NCBI RefSeq assembly: GCF_029946505.1
Contig: NZ_JARZHG010000008.1
Coordinates: 248,001 to 312,000 of the forward strand
Origin: Polyangium sp. y55x31
GTDB lineage: Bacteria > Myxococcota_A > Polyangia > Polyangiales > Polyangiaceae
Reading direction: 5' to 3'
Length of the DNA stretch: 64,000 bases
The position numbers and the translations under genes were made by a program. This document shows positions 17,645-26,725 of this stretch, in pieces; the first letter of the stretch is position 1; the number at the start of each line of letters is the position of its first letter. The notes beneath the pieces were generated by a model. It was given only the letters and a program-made list of their open reading frames with translations. It ran no database searches and was not told the origin of the DNA.

Positions 17645-18799
17645 TTACTGCAAAGAGAGCCAGCTCATCGAATCGACCCGCGTGATGTAGATCGACCCGC
17701 CGTTTCCATCGGGCTTGTAGATCGCGGCCTCGCCCCACGCGAGCGTGTCGAGGAGCGCGCAACTGAACCCGGAATGGCCCACGATGGCCACGTTCGTACC
17801 CGTGGGCGGCTCCGTCGCTACGAGCGACATCGTGCTCGCGCAGCGGTTCCCCTCGTCGTGCACGTAATAGGTGATGTCGCTGCGCTCCTCGACGGCCGGC
17901 CCGAGGTTCATGAGGTCGGCGGTCGTCACGCACCGGCAGAACTCGCTCGCGAGCACGCGCCCGAACGGAAAGCCGCGGCTCTTCATCGCCAGGCCGATCT
18001 GCTCGGCCTGGGAGACGCCCGTCGCGTTGAGCTGCCGGGCGGTCGCGGTCGCGCAGTCCGGATCGCAGCTCTTCCACCAATCCGGCGACGACGTCTCGGC
18101 CGCCGTCCCGAGCGCCAGATTGTCCTGGCACACGTCCGCGGCCGCGTGGCGAAAGACGAGGTTGTACCCGCCGCCGACGAGCGCCTGCCCGATCGTCACG
18201 GCGAGCTCGGCCGTCGCCGCCCCGCCCCCGCAGCTCCCCGGCGCGTCGCAGCCGTACACGGCGTAATGGTAGGTGCGCGGCGCCTCGGGCGTCGTGGCCA
18301 CCAGATTGCGGAGCGGCTCGCTCGCCGCCGACGCCGCGCCCTCGTAGACCACCGTCGCGCTCGGATCCTCCGGGCCGAGGGGCATCCCGTTCTCCGCGCG
18401 GACGATCCTCGACGTGGGCTTGCTCGATTTCACCCACGAGAGCTCGACATATCCGGAGGCGACCGATGCCTTCAGATCGCTCGGGTCGATCGCAGCCCCG
18501 CCGCCTGCGCCGCCACTCCCGCCCGCGCCGCCGCTCCCGCCCGCGCCGCCACTCCCGCCTGCGCCGCCATTCCCGCCTGCGCCGCCGCTCCCGCCTCCGC
18601 CCCCGACGCCACCTGCGCCGCCGGTGCCCGTGCTCGTCCCCGTCCCGGCGCCCGCGCCTGAGCTTGCCGCTCCCGCGCTCCCGCTCGTGCTGCCCGACGT
18701 CGTGTACCCCGCTTCACCCTCGTCCGTGCAGCCGGATGTGGTGCCCCACAAACCGAGGATCAACGACGTCCCGACGAGAACCTTTTTCATTGATTCCAT
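17645..18799 (-). CDS. Histidine-phosphatase-fold lipoprotein
   Basis: A 384-aa lipoprotein with lipobox TTSGC near residue 24 and a long Gly/Ala/Ser linker. About residues 107-190 look like a fibronectin-type beta domain (VELSWVKSSKPTSRIVR). From about 200 on it fits the histidine phosphatase superfamily: NLVFRHAAADVC, a sugar-like VSQAEQIG turn, ASEFCRC and the late GHSG. The usual RHG motif is RHA here, and the catalytic His of each half is present, so activity is possible but not certain. Seven Cys suggest disulfides in the periplasm. The start is the first of two in-frame ATGs; the second, at 18790, is also reasonable. Confidence 0.75.
   Translation of the reverse strand: MESMKKVLVGTSLILGLWGTTSGCTDEGEAGYTTSGSTSGSAGAASSGAGAGTGTSTGTGGAGGVGGGGGSGGAGGNGGAGGSGGAGGSGGAGGSGGAGGGAAIDPSDLKASVASGYVELSWVKSSKPTSRIVRAENGMPLGPEDPSATVVYEGAASAASEPLRNLVATTPEAPRTYHYAVYGCDAPGSCGGGAATAELAVTIGQALVGGGYNLVFRHAAADVCQDNLALGTAAETSSPDWWKSCDPDCATATARQLNATGVSQAEQIGLAMKSRGFPFGRVLASEFCRCVTTADLMNLGPAVEERSDITYYVHDEGNRCASTMSLVATEPPTGTNVAIVGHSGFSCALLDTLAWGEAAIYKPDGNGGSIYITRVDSMSWLSLQ
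18500..18620 (-). repeat. 18-bp tandem repeat coding GGSGGA linker
   Basis: About six units of GCGCCGCC[A/G]CTCCCGCC[T/C], each encoding six residues of the Gly-rich linker. Triplet-based, so changes in copy number would keep the frame. Confidence 0.75.
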
Positions 18800-19015
18800 T
18801 GTCTAGAGCACCGTCTCTTGCCCGTCAACATCGTCCCGAACACGCCTTCCTGGCCTTGCGGTCCTTCCGCGATTTCCGCAACCGCGCCGTTGCCTCGTCA
18901 TCCAAATCGTCGGCGCTCGCGATGCGATGCCCGGCGGCCCCCGAGGGCCCCGGACGCGTGCTCGCTGCGAGCGCCGTCCTCTCCATTTCAAAGCCCAATC
19001 CGGAAGCGATCGATC

Positions 19016-20584
19016 ATGCCGACGAACCTCGGCGGGGCCGCACGCCTCGCCCTTTTGCCCCTCGCCCTGCTCGCGTTCGGCGCGAGCTGCGCCCCGGCTC
19101 CCGACGCCGAATGCACGGACGGCCCCATTTGCGAGACGAGGGCCACCGGCGAGCGTTACGTGGTGCCGCGCTGCGTGCCCGCCTGGAACGACGGACCCGT
19201 CCCCGCCGATTGCGGCGTCTTCGTCTCCGCGACCCTCGGCGACGACGACAACCCCGGCACCCAGGACAAACCTTTCCGCACCCTCGCCCGCGCCGCCCTC
19301 ATCGCCGGCGCCGAACGTCCCATCTATACCTGCGCCGAAGACTTTTTCGAACGCCTGGTCCTGCCCGCCGGCGCCAGCATCTTCGGCGGCCTCGATTGCC
19401 AGGACGGGTATCGCTGGCAAGACAACACCCAGAAGACCCGCCTCTACGGCTCGCCCGACGAGGTCCCGCTCGTGCTCGCGCCCGGCCCGCGCACGAGTCG
19501 CATCGAGGACCTCGCCGTCTTCGCCGCCGACGCGACCCGCCCCGGCGGATCGTCGATCGCCCTGCTCGCCGACCACACCCGCGTCGAGCTCCGTCGCTGC
19601 GACGTGCGCGCCGGCGCGGGCGCCGACGGCGAGAATGGCACGAGCCTCCCATACGATCCCACGCTCGACGGTTACCCCGGTTTTGATGGCCAGGCGGCCT
19701 GCGTCGCCGATCCCGACCTCGGGACCCCGGGCGGCGCGCGCGTCGAGCGCATGTGCGACGGCGGCCGCGTCTCCATCGGCGGGCAAGGCGGCGACGGCGG
19801 CGCGATCCTGCCGGATTCATTGCAATCGACCCCCGGAAAGGCCGGCGAAGTCGGCACGCCCGCGGCGCCGAGCTTCGGCCTCGGCGGCGCCGGGGACGCG
19901 GGGAGCGGCTGGAGCTGCACGACCGGAAAGGGCACGCCCGGCAACGACGGATCGCGGGGCACGCCCGGCACGGGCGCGGCGGGCTTCGGCCGGCTCGGCC
20001 CCACGGGGTATTTCGGCATCGCGGGCGGAACCGGCGGCTTTGGTTTGCCCGGACAAGGCGGCGGCGGCGCCGGGGGCGCGCGGGGCGCGGCCTCGATTTG
20101 CGCCAATGCGACCCCCGGGGCCGGCGCGAGCGGCGGAAGCGGCGGCACCGGCGGCTGCGGCGGACATGGCGGCATGGGCGGCGGTCCCGGCGGCGCGAGC
20201 ATCGGCATTGCCAGCATCGAATCAACGATCGTGCTCTGGGACGGACGCGTCGCGGCCCATCGGGGCGGCCGCGGCGGTGACGGCGCCGATGGCCAGCCCG
20301 GCGGCAAGGGCGGAATGGGCGGCGTGGGCGGCACCGGAAAAGGCGTCTCCGCGCCCGACGCTTGCCACGGCGGCGCGGGCGGAACGGGCGGCAAGGGTGG
20401 CCCCGGCGGCGGCGGCCTCGGCGGGCCTGCCGTCGTGATCGCCTACGCCGGGGCCGAACCCGAGCTCCGCGGCGCCGTCTCGCTCGCCACGGGCAAACCC
20501 GGCGAGGGCGGCAAGGGCGGCGACTTCGACGTCGCGGGCAACCGCGGCGCGCCCGGCCTCGGCGCGGCCGTCCGATCGTTTTGA
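19016..20584 (+). CDS. Gly-rich (PGRS-like) lipoprotein
   Basis: A 522-aa lipoprotein. The ATG at 19016 (MPTNLGG) gives a signal peptide with lipobox FGASC. The frame is open for 66 codons upstream, but they are Arg/Pro-rich. Residues about 60-110 carry VFVSATLGDDDNPGTQ..PFRTLARA, the 'atypical' start of DUF1565/right-handed beta-helix surface proteins, followed by FGGLDC and ADHTRVELRRCDV strands. The C-terminal 300 residues are GGxGG runs with short collagen-like GXX stretches (GKGTPGNDGSRGTPG). It is probably an extracellular surface protein, with no enzymatic motif seen. The gene stands alone. Confidence 0.75.
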   Translation: MPTNLGGAARLALLPLALLAFGASCAPAPDAECTDGPICETRATGERYVVPRCVPAWNDGPVPADCGVFVSATLGDDDNPGTQDKPFRTLARAALIAGAERPIYTCAEDFFERLVLPAGASIFGGLDCQDGYRWQDNTQKTRLYGSPDEVPLVLAPGPRTSRIEDLAVFAADATRPGGSSIALLADHTRVELRRCDVRAGAGADGENGTSLPYDPTLDGYPGFDGQAACVADPDLGTPGGARVERMCDGGRVSIGGQGGDGGAILPDSLQSTPGKAGEVGTPAAPSFGLGGAGDAGSGWSCTTGKGTPGNDGSRGTPGTGAAGFGRLGPTGYFGIAGGTGGFGLPGQGGGGAGGARGAASICANATPGAGASGGSGGTGGCGGHGGMGGGPGGASIGIASIESTIVLWDGRVAAHRGGRGGDGADGQPGGKGGMGGVGGTGKGVSAPDACHGGAGGTGGKGGPGGGGLGGPAVVIAYAGAEPELRGAVSLATGKPGEGGKGGDFDVAGNRGAPGLGAAVRSF

Positions 20585-20686
20585 TGCTCCGCGCTTGACG
20601 TGCCCGTGCGTGCGGGGCACCGTCCTCGCCAATCGTGAAAATCTTTTCATCGCCGTCGGCATTGGCGACAGTGCGGGAATCGGGCG

Positions 20687-20816
20687 CTAGCAGCCTGTGG
20701 AATCATCGTCGCGAGCGCCCCGAAGCTAGGGCGACGGAGCGAGGAATCCTGAAGGATTTCGAGCGATGTCGACCGACGATTCGGGGCGCGCAGCAGATGA
20801 GTCCACAGGCTGCTAG
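20687..20816. repeat. 130-bp imperfect palindrome abutting MFS gene start
   Basis: The outer arms CTAGCAGCCTGTGGA (20687-20701) and TCCACAGGCTGCTAG (20802-20816) are perfect inverted repeats. Inside, GCGCCCCGAA pairs with TTCGGGGCGC and AATCC with GGATT around the centre TGA; the whole folds as one long interrupted stem. It ends 4 bases before the MFS start codon. It has the look of a MITE- or REP-like element; no open frame lies within. Confidence 0.8.
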
Positions 20817-20819
20817 GAC

Positions 20820-22025
20820 ATGAGCGCCCTCGCCGTACGCTTCGCTGGCATCACCGAGGGTTTGCCCCGGGCATTCTGGTCGCTCTGGGCCGGCATGCTC
20901 GTCAACCGGGCCGGCAGCTTCGTCGTCCCGCTCCTCTTCGTTTACCTCACGCAGCAGCGCGGCCTCGACCTCCCCACCGCGGGCCTCGTCGCCTCGCTCT
21001 TCGGCGCCGGCTCGCTCGGGGGCACCATGCTCGGCGGCGCCCTCGCCGATCGCCTCGGCCGCCGCGCCACCATGCTCCTCGCGCTCGTCACGAGCTCCGC
21101 GTTCATGATGGGACTCGGCTTCGCGCGCGAGCTCTGGCAGCTCGCCTCGGCCACGTTGTTCCTCGGCTTCTTCTCGGACATGTACCGCCCCGCGAGCCAG
21201 GCCCTCGTCGCCGACGTCGTGCCGCCCGAGCACCGCGTGAAGGCGTTTTCCCTGCAATACTGGGCCGCGAACCTCGGGTATGCGTTCGCCGCCGTCCTCG
21301 GCGGCTTCATGGCGAAGCGCAATTTCCTCGCGCTCTTCATCGGCGACGCGCTCACCACGCTCGTCCTCGCCGCGATCATCTGGCGCTCCGTCCCCGAGAG
21401 CCGCCCCGCGGAGGCACGCGACGACAAACGAGGCAGCGTGTTCACGCCCTTCCTCGACGGAAAATACCTCCCGTTCCTCCTCTGCAACTTCGCGCTCACG
21501 CTCGTCTTTTTCCAGCACCTCTCGGCCATGCCGGAGGACATGCGCCAGAAGGGCCTCACCACCGAGCATTATGGCGCGACGGTCGCCACGAATTGCTTGC
21601 TCATCGTGCTCCTCCAGCCGCTCGTCACGCGGTGGGTGAAGGGCATCCCGCGCGGCGTCCTCCTCACGGTTGCCTCTTCGCTCACGGGCCTCGGCTTCGG
21701 GGCCATGGCGCTCGCCACCACGCTCCCGGCCTACATGGCCACGGTCGCCGTGTGGACCCTGGGCGAGATCATCTTCGCGCCCGTGAACGCGAGCATCGTC
21801 GCCGACCTCTCGCCGATGCACCTCCGCGGCCGTTATCAGGGCGCTTTTTCGCTCACCTTCAGCTTCGGCGCGATGGGCGCTCCCTCGATCAGCATGCGCC
21901 TCCTGCCGAAGACGGGCCTCCCGGTCTTCTGGCTCATTTGCCTCGTGCTCTGCTTCGTCGTCGCGGCCTGCCAGCTCGCCTGGGGCAAGAACCTGCCCTC
22001 TCCGGCTCCCACCGAAAAACCCTGA
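20820..22025 (+). CDS. MFS transporter
   Basis: A 401-aa inner-membrane protein with about 12 predicted helices. The motif-A loop between helices 2 and 3 reads GGALADRLGRR, the major facilitator signature, and a second half begins with FLPFLLCNFALTLVF. It resembles drug or small-molecule exporters of the MdtH/YfcJ kind. The substrate cannot be read from sequence. The ribosome site is limited to AGGA at 20815-20818, part of the palindrome's end, so the element may affect translation. It lies 68 bases before the lipoprotein gene and may share its transcript. Confidence 0.85.
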   Translation: MSALAVRFAGITEGLPRAFWSLWAGMLVNRAGSFVVPLLFVYLTQQRGLDLPTAGLVASLFGAGSLGGTMLGGALADRLGRRATMLLALVTSSAFMMGLGFARELWQLASATLFLGFFSDMYRPASQALVADVVPPEHRVKAFSLQYWAANLGYAFAAVLGGFMAKRNFLALFIGDALTTLVLAAIIWRSVPESRPAEARDDKRGSVFTPFLDGKYLPFLLCNFALTLVFFQHLSAMPEDMRQKGLTTEHYGATVATNCLLIVLLQPLVTRWVKGIPRGVLLTVASSLTGLGFGAMALATTLPAYMATVAVWTLGEIIFAPVNASIVADLSPMHLRGRYQGAFSLTFSFGAMGAPSISMRLLPKTGLPVFWLICLVLCFVVAACQLAWGKNLPSPAPTEKP

Positions 22026-22093
22026 CGCGCGGCGCCGGCTCGACATCCGCGCGCCCAGAAAAAAGTGACACCGGTGGGCTGCCTCCCTGTACC

Positions 22094-23038
22094 ATGCGGT
22101 TTCCCCCGAACACGAGGTCCCCCGTGCTCCGACGACTCCTCTTCCCCATCGCTGGAATCGGCCTCTCCCTGTTCACGATCGCCTGCGGCGGAGGCGCGCA
22201 AACGACCCCGCCGCAGACCGCCGCGGACGCGGAGGCGAACCCGGACACGAACCCGGAGGCACCGAAGAAGTCGGCGAAACGGCCGCCCCCGATGGACCCG
22301 AGCCTCGGCCGTGACAAAGAGCACCCGGTCCCTCGCTGCGGCCCCGTCGACAGCTACGCGTTCGTCTCGGAGTACACGTGCAAGGACGGCTCGCAGCCGC
22401 TCGGCGCCGATCCCCGCAAAGGGCAACAAGCGCGCTCGGGCAACGTCGGCGCGAACCACACGGGGCACATCATCGACAGGTACGTGGTCGAATGCCCCGA
22501 CGGCGAAGTCGAGATCTTCGTCGACATGTACGGCTGCCCGGCCGCGGAGGAGCGCCTCGATCAGATGCGCGAGGCGGAAAACCCGTTCGGCCCGCCGGGC
22601 GAGGCCTTGCCGCGCCCGCGCCTCCTCGCGATCGCCGCCGTGTTCAAGAAGATGAGCCAGGCGCCGCTCTCGGAGGCGAGCCGCGAGCACCTCGGCAATG
22701 CGGTCGAATGGGCCAGCGAGAGCCCCGACATCGACGTGCGGCTCTGCCCGTGGTTCCGCGATTACATCGACGGCCCGAACGCGAAGAGCCACTCCGGCCC
22801 GGCGACGATCCTCCTCGGTTACACGATCCTCGGCGTGGCGGCGCACCTGATCGAGAACCCGCGCGCCGATTCGACGACCGCCCAGGTCGAGGGCTTGCGC
22901 ATGGCCATCCGCGTGTATCGACAGATGCGCGACGACGGCGCATTCCGCCCCGTGCCGGTCCTCGAACAGCTCGACAAAGTCGAGTCCGAGGGCAAGCTCG
23001 CGGGCTGGTTCGCCAAGAACACGAATTGCAGTCCCTAG
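22094..23038 (+). CDS. Hypothetical lipoprotein
   Basis: A 314-aa lipoprotein with start ATG at 22094 (MRFPPN). Lipobox LFTIAC is followed by a Thr/Pro/Ala-rich acidic stretch (about 35-75). The mature part has VPRCGPVDSYAFVSEYTC, then ECPDGEVEIFVDMYGCP, so two Cys pairs, and an alpha-helical C-terminal half with WFAKNTNC at the end. I recognise no family. It is followed at once by a 48-nt double hairpin that occurs again at 34404. Confidence 0.6.
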   Translation: MRFPPNTRSPVLRRLLFPIAGIGLSLFTIACGGGAQTTPPQTAADAEANPDTNPEAPKKSAKRPPPMDPSLGRDKEHPVPRCGPVDSYAFVSEYTCKDGSQPLGADPRKGQQARSGNVGANHTGHIIDRYVVECPDGEVEIFVDMYGCPAAEERLDQMREAENPFGPPGEALPRPRLLAIAAVFKKMSQAPLSEASREHLGNAVEWASESPDIDVRLCPWFRDYIDGPNAKSHSGPATILLGYTILGVAAHLIENPRADSTTAQVEGLRMAIRVYRQMRDDGAFRPVPVLEQLDKVESEGKLAGWFAKNTNCSP

Positions 23039-23085
23039 TCCCGAGGGGGACGCCTCGCGTCCCCCTCTCGTCCGGGCAAAGCCCG
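23038..23085 (+). repeat. 48-nt double-hairpin element, copy 1 (terminator-like)
   Basis: Starts on the last base of the lipoprotein stop codon. The first stem is GAGGGGGACG/CGTCCCCCTC (23043-23067), perfect; a second short stem is CGGGC/GCCCG. The 48 nt match 34404-34451 base for base. Confidence 0.8.
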
Positions 23086-23102
23086 CACGGTTCGGCGCTC
23101 TG

Positions 23103-24404
23103 TCAATCGATCCGCTCGAGCAACGCCGCCGCCCCGAGCCCGCCCGCCGCGCAAATCCCGAGCAGCGCCGTCCGTTTGTCCGACCGAACGAGCTCGTTCG
23201 CCATCGTCGTCACCATGCGCGCGCCCGTCGCGCCGAACGGGTGACCGAGCGCGATCGATCCGCCGTGCACGTTGAGCCGCGCCGGATCCACCTCGCCCAC
23301 GGCCTCGCCCTTGCCGAGCCGCTCTCGCGCGAACGCCGCGCTGCCGAGCATCTTCAGCACGCACAGCACCTGCGCCGCGAACGCCTCGTGCAGGTCCACG
23401 AGATCGATCTCCGCGAGCGTTCGCCCCGCCCGATCGAGCACCTTAGGAATGGCGAGCGCCGGCCCCATGAGCAATTGATCCGCCGGATCGACGCCCACGT
23501 ACGCCCACGAAGTCAAAGCCGCCCGCGGCGCGAACCCGAGCGCCCGCGCCTTCTCCTCGCTCATCAGGAGCACCGCCGCCGCGCCGTCCGTCAGAGGGCT
23601 CGCGTTGCCCGCCGTCACCGTCCCGTCCTTCGCGAACACGGGCCGGAGCTTGGAGAGTTTTTCCTCGCTCGTATCGGCGCGCACGAGGCCATCGGCGTGC
23701 ACCCATTTCCCTTCGCTCGTCTCGACCGGCGTGACCTCCTCGTCGAACCGGCCCGACGCCATCGCCGCCGCCGCGCGGTGGTGCGAGCGCGCCGCGAACG
23801 CGTCCTGCGCCGCGCGGGAAATCTCGTTCCGCCGCGCCATCTTCTCGGCCGCCTCGCCCATCACCTCGCCCGTCGTCCGCTCGGCGATCTTCGGCCGCGT
23901 CGGCAGGATGTCCGTGAACGGCGCGAGCTTTCCGACAGCGCCGAGGATCGCCTTCGGATCGGCTTTCCCCAGCGCGACCGGCGCGAGCGCGTGCACCACC
24001 TTTTGCGGCAGCTTGATCTCCGCATTGCTCGTCGAATCGCTCCCGCCCGCGATCACGATGTCCGCCTCGCCGCGCTCGATCGCCGCCGCCGCGAGCGTCA
24101 CCGCTTGCAGCCCCGACGCGCACGCCCGCGTCACGGTCATCGCCTCGCAGGCCGGATCCAGCCCGAGATCCAGGGCGATCTCACGCCCCACGTTCGGCGC
24201 CGTCCCCGGCAGGATGACCCCGCCCCACACGATCGACGCGACGTCCCGCCGCCCGAGGTTCGCCTTCTTCAAAAGCCCCCGCGTCGCGGCCACGCCGAGC
24301 GCGATCGTGTCGAGCTTCGTGAAATCCGTGAATGCCTTGACGAACGGCGTTCGCAGCCCGTCCACGACCACCGCCCGCCGCCCTGTTTTTCCGCTCATCC
24401 CCAT
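23103..24404 (-). CDS. Acetyl-CoA acyltransferase (thiolase)
   Basis: A 433-aa thiolase, probably degradative (FadI/FadA-like), cleaving 3-ketoacyl-CoA with CoA. The nucleophile Cys lies in TRACASGLQA; the catalytic His in HEAFAAQVL and GHPFGATGAR; the second Cys in CAAGGLGAA. The ATG at 24404 (MGMSGK) has GAGGGG upstream and lies 7 bases after the FabG stop; the longer frame is upstream coding. It is the last gene of the tetR-acyl-CoA dehydrogenase-MaoC-FabG operon, and completes a beta-oxidation spiral. A biosynthetic direction (acetoacetyl-CoA formation) is the alternative. Confidence 0.92.
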   Translation of the reverse strand: MGMSGKTGRRAVVVDGLRTPFVKAFTDFTKLDTIALGVAATRGLLKKANLGRRDVASIVWGGVILPGTAPNVGREIALDLGLDPACEAMTVTRACASGLQAVTLAAAAIERGEADIVIAGGSDSTSNAEIKLPQKVVHALAPVALGKADPKAILGAVGKLAPFTDILPTRPKIAERTTGEVMGEAAEKMARRNEISRAAQDAFAARSHHRAAAAMASGRFDEEVTPVETSEGKWVHADGLVRADTSEEKLSKLRPVFAKDGTVTAGNASPLTDGAAAVLLMSEEKARALGFAPRAALTSWAYVGVDPADQLLMGPALAIPKVLDRAGRTLAEIDLVDLHEAFAAQVLCVLKMLGSAAFARERLGKGEAVGEVDPARLNVHGGSIALGHPFGATGARMVTTMANELVRSDKRTALLGICAAGGLGAAALLERID

Positions 24405-24411
24405 GTTCCCC

Positions 24412-25833
24412 TCACGCGCCGATGAGCGCGCCTCCGCAGACCCGCACCGTCCGCCCCGTGATCCCCGCGGCCCCCGGGCTCGCGAGGAACGTGATGACCT
24501 CGGCCACGTCCTCGGGCAAACCTCCCTGCCCGAGCGCGGCGAGGCGCCGCCCTGCTTCACGCACGGCCACCGGGATCGCCGCCGTCAGCCGCGTCTCGAT
24601 GAACCCCGGCGCAACGGCATTCACCGTGATTCCCCGCTCCGCCAGGATCGGACAGAGCCCCGCGACGAACCCGAGGATCCCCGCCTTCGACGCCGCATAC
24701 GCCGATTGCCCGACGTTCCCGGCGATCCCCGCGATCGACGACAGGCACACCACGCGCCCACCCTCGCGCAGCAGCGGCTCGAGCGCCTCGTGTGTCCGGA
24801 CGACCGCGCCGAGGTTCACGGAGATCACCTCGTCCCATTGCTTCTCGCTCATCCGCCCGAGCGTCTTGTCCCGCGTGATCCCCGCGTTGTGCACGACGAC
24901 ATCGAGCCCGCCGAGCGATCGCACCACGTCCGCGATCCGCGCGGGCGCATCGTCCGCCCCGAGATCCACGAGCAGCGCCGTCCCGTTGATCGATCGCGCG
25001 AGCTGGCTCGTCGGCCCATCGTCGCCGGGTCTGTCCAAACAAACCACGTGCGCCCCCTCCTCGGCAAGCCGCCGCGCCGTGGCCGCGCCGATGCCGCGCG
25101 CCGCGCCCGTCACGACCGCGACCTTCTTTTCGAGCGGCCGCACGAACGGCGGGTTTTCCTCGGACACCTTCGTCCGCGCATCGACGACGAACGGTTGCGC
25201 CGAGACGAACGCCGATCGCGGCGAAAGCAAGAATCGAAGCACGGGCCCGAGGCGCGCCTCGGCGCCCTTCTCCACGCGCACGAGGTTCGCCGTGGCGCCC
25301 CCGCGGCCCACCTCCTTCGCCACGCTCCGGACGAACCCTTCGAGCGCGGCTTGCGCGGCCGCCGCCGCCGGCCCCTTCCCGCTCGGCCGCCCGAGCACGA
25401 GCACGCGGCCCGACCGCGCGAGGCGGCTGACGAGCGGGTGGAACGTCTCGTACAGCGCGTGAAGGCCCGCCACGTCCCGGAGCCCCGTCGCGTCGAACAC
25501 CACGCCCGCGACGCGCTCGTTCTCGCCGAGCGCCGCGAGCGCCCGCGCAGGCCTGCCGTACGCTTCGCCCGGCTCCACGAACGCGGGCGCAATCGAGTCG
25601 GACCCCGTCAAATACGCATTCGCCCCGGCCGCCGCGAGCGTCTCCGCGATCACCGGCGCGAGTTCTGCGCCCGCCGACGCGCCCACGACCACGCTCGCGT
25701 CCGCGAGCGGCCTCTCGCGCCAGGGCCCGCGCGCGCGCCGGAGCGGCACGGGCAGCGGAATGGGCAAACCGAGCGCGTTCACGACCGCCCGCGCCCGGGC
25801 GTTCCTACCAATTTCCAGCAAAACGTCACTCAT
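24412..25833 (-). CDS. FabG4-type 3-oxoacyl reductase
   Basis: A 473-aa two-domain short-chain dehydrogenase of the high-molecular-weight FabG type. The N-terminal half is a diverged Rossmann domain without a clear nucleotide motif. The C-terminal half has VTGAARGIGAA, HNAGITRD, the Ser in LSSIAGIAG and YAASKAG, so it is active and NAD(H)-linked by family. It interconverts 3-hydroxyacyl- and 3-ketoacyl-CoA. It is coupled to the MaoC gene (ATGA overlap at 25830-25833) and followed by the thiolase 7 bases later, so it supplies the third step of the spiral. Confidence 0.9.
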   Translation of the reverse strand: MSDVLLEIGRNARARAVVNALGLPIPLPVPLRRARGPWRERPLADASVVVGASAGAELAPVIAETLAAAGANAYLTGSDSIAPAFVEPGEAYGRPARALAALGENERVAGVVFDATGLRDVAGLHALYETFHPLVSRLARSGRVLVLGRPSGKGPAAAAAQAALEGFVRSVAKEVGRGGATANLVRVEKGAEARLGPVLRFLLSPRSAFVSAQPFVVDARTKVSEENPPFVRPLEKKVAVVTGAARGIGAATARRLAEEGAHVVCLDRPGDDGPTSQLARSINGTALLVDLGADDAPARIADVVRSLGGLDVVVHNAGITRDKTLGRMSEKQWDEVISVNLGAVVRTHEALEPLLREGGRVVCLSSIAGIAGNVGQSAYAASKAGILGFVAGLCPILAERGITVNAVAPGFIETRLTAAIPVAVREAGRRLAALGQGGLPEDVAEVITFLASPGAAGITGRTVRVCGGALIGA

Positions 25834-26720
25834 GACCCCTTCTCCGCTTCAAAGTGACCTTCCAGATAACTCCCGCCGCCGTTCGCGTCCCCCACCCAGA
25901 TCCCGCGATTCTGATCCACGTACACGCCGACCCGCGCGGGCAGGACGAGCGGCCGGGTGAATCGCACGTCGATGACCGAGAGTCGACTCGGATCTCCCGC
26001 GAGCCGCGCCCGGTTCAACGCCTCGATCGCCCGCGCGAGCGTCGAGAACCCGTGCAGGATGCACGACCGGAAGCCCGCCGCGCGCGCGTACGGCGCGATC
26101 CAGTGAATCGGATTGAAATCCCCGGTGAGCTTCGCGAAATCGAGCCCCGCGCTCGCCGGGATGCGGGAAAACGCGATTTCATGCGCGTTCGCTGGCACCG
26201 TCGGCCGCGCCTTCTTCTCCTTGCCCTCGCGCTTTTCGAGCGGGATGAACGTGCGCATCTCGGCCACGAGCGCCATCCCCGCGCTCTCCGTGCCCGTCTC
26301 GATGACCTGCGTCACGAGCGCCCGATGACCATCGTCGTCCACGCGATCGATCCGCGCCCGCACGCGCAGCGGCTCGTTCGCCGGCAACATCGCGCGTTGC
26401 TCGATCCGACAGCCCGCGTTCACCACGCGGCTCAGCGGATAGGGCAGCACCGCGAGCGCCCGCGCCGCGAGGGGAAATCCCCATTGCGGGAACATGTGCG
26501 CCGGCAAGCGCCCGCGATACCACGCGGGATCGCCGCCCACGTGCCGCACGTAATCCCGCACGAGATCCGCGGGCCGCGGCGCGATCTCCTCTTCCAGCCA
26601 GCCGCCTCGCTCCGCGTCGATTCCGCTCGCCGGCCGGCGCATGACCGACGCGAGCGCCGCCTGCCCCATTCCTCGCAGCACCGGGAGCTGCGAGAGCACG
26701 TGTTTCGTCGAGACACCCAT
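25830..26720 (-). CDS. MaoC-like enoyl-CoA hydratase
   Basis: A 296-aa hotdog-fold hydratase. The hydratase-2 motif is FAKLTGDFNPIHW in the C-terminal half, with HGFSTLARAIE following, so Asp and His catalytic residues are present. The N-terminal half is a second, diverged hotdog lacking the motif, as in double-hotdog MaoC proteins such as Rv0241c/FabG4 partners. It hydrates trans-2-enoyl-CoA. It starts 5 bases after the acyl-CoA dehydrogenase stop, overlaps the FabG gene and belongs to the lipid operon. Confidence 0.88.
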   Translation of the reverse strand: MGVSTKHVLSQLPVLRGMGQAALASVMRRPASGIDAERGGWLEEEIAPRPADLVRDYVRHVGGDPAWYRGRLPAHMFPQWGFPLAARALAVLPYPLSRVVNAGCRIEQRAMLPANEPLRVRARIDRVDDDGHRALVTQVIETGTESAGMALVAEMRTFIPLEKREGKEKKARPTVPANAHEIAFSRIPASAGLDFAKLTGDFNPIHWIAPYARAAGFRSCILHGFSTLARAIEALNRARLAGDPSRLSVIDVRFTRPLVLPARVGVYVDQNRGIWVGDANGGGSYLEGHFEAEKGS

Positions 26721-26725
26721 GGGTT

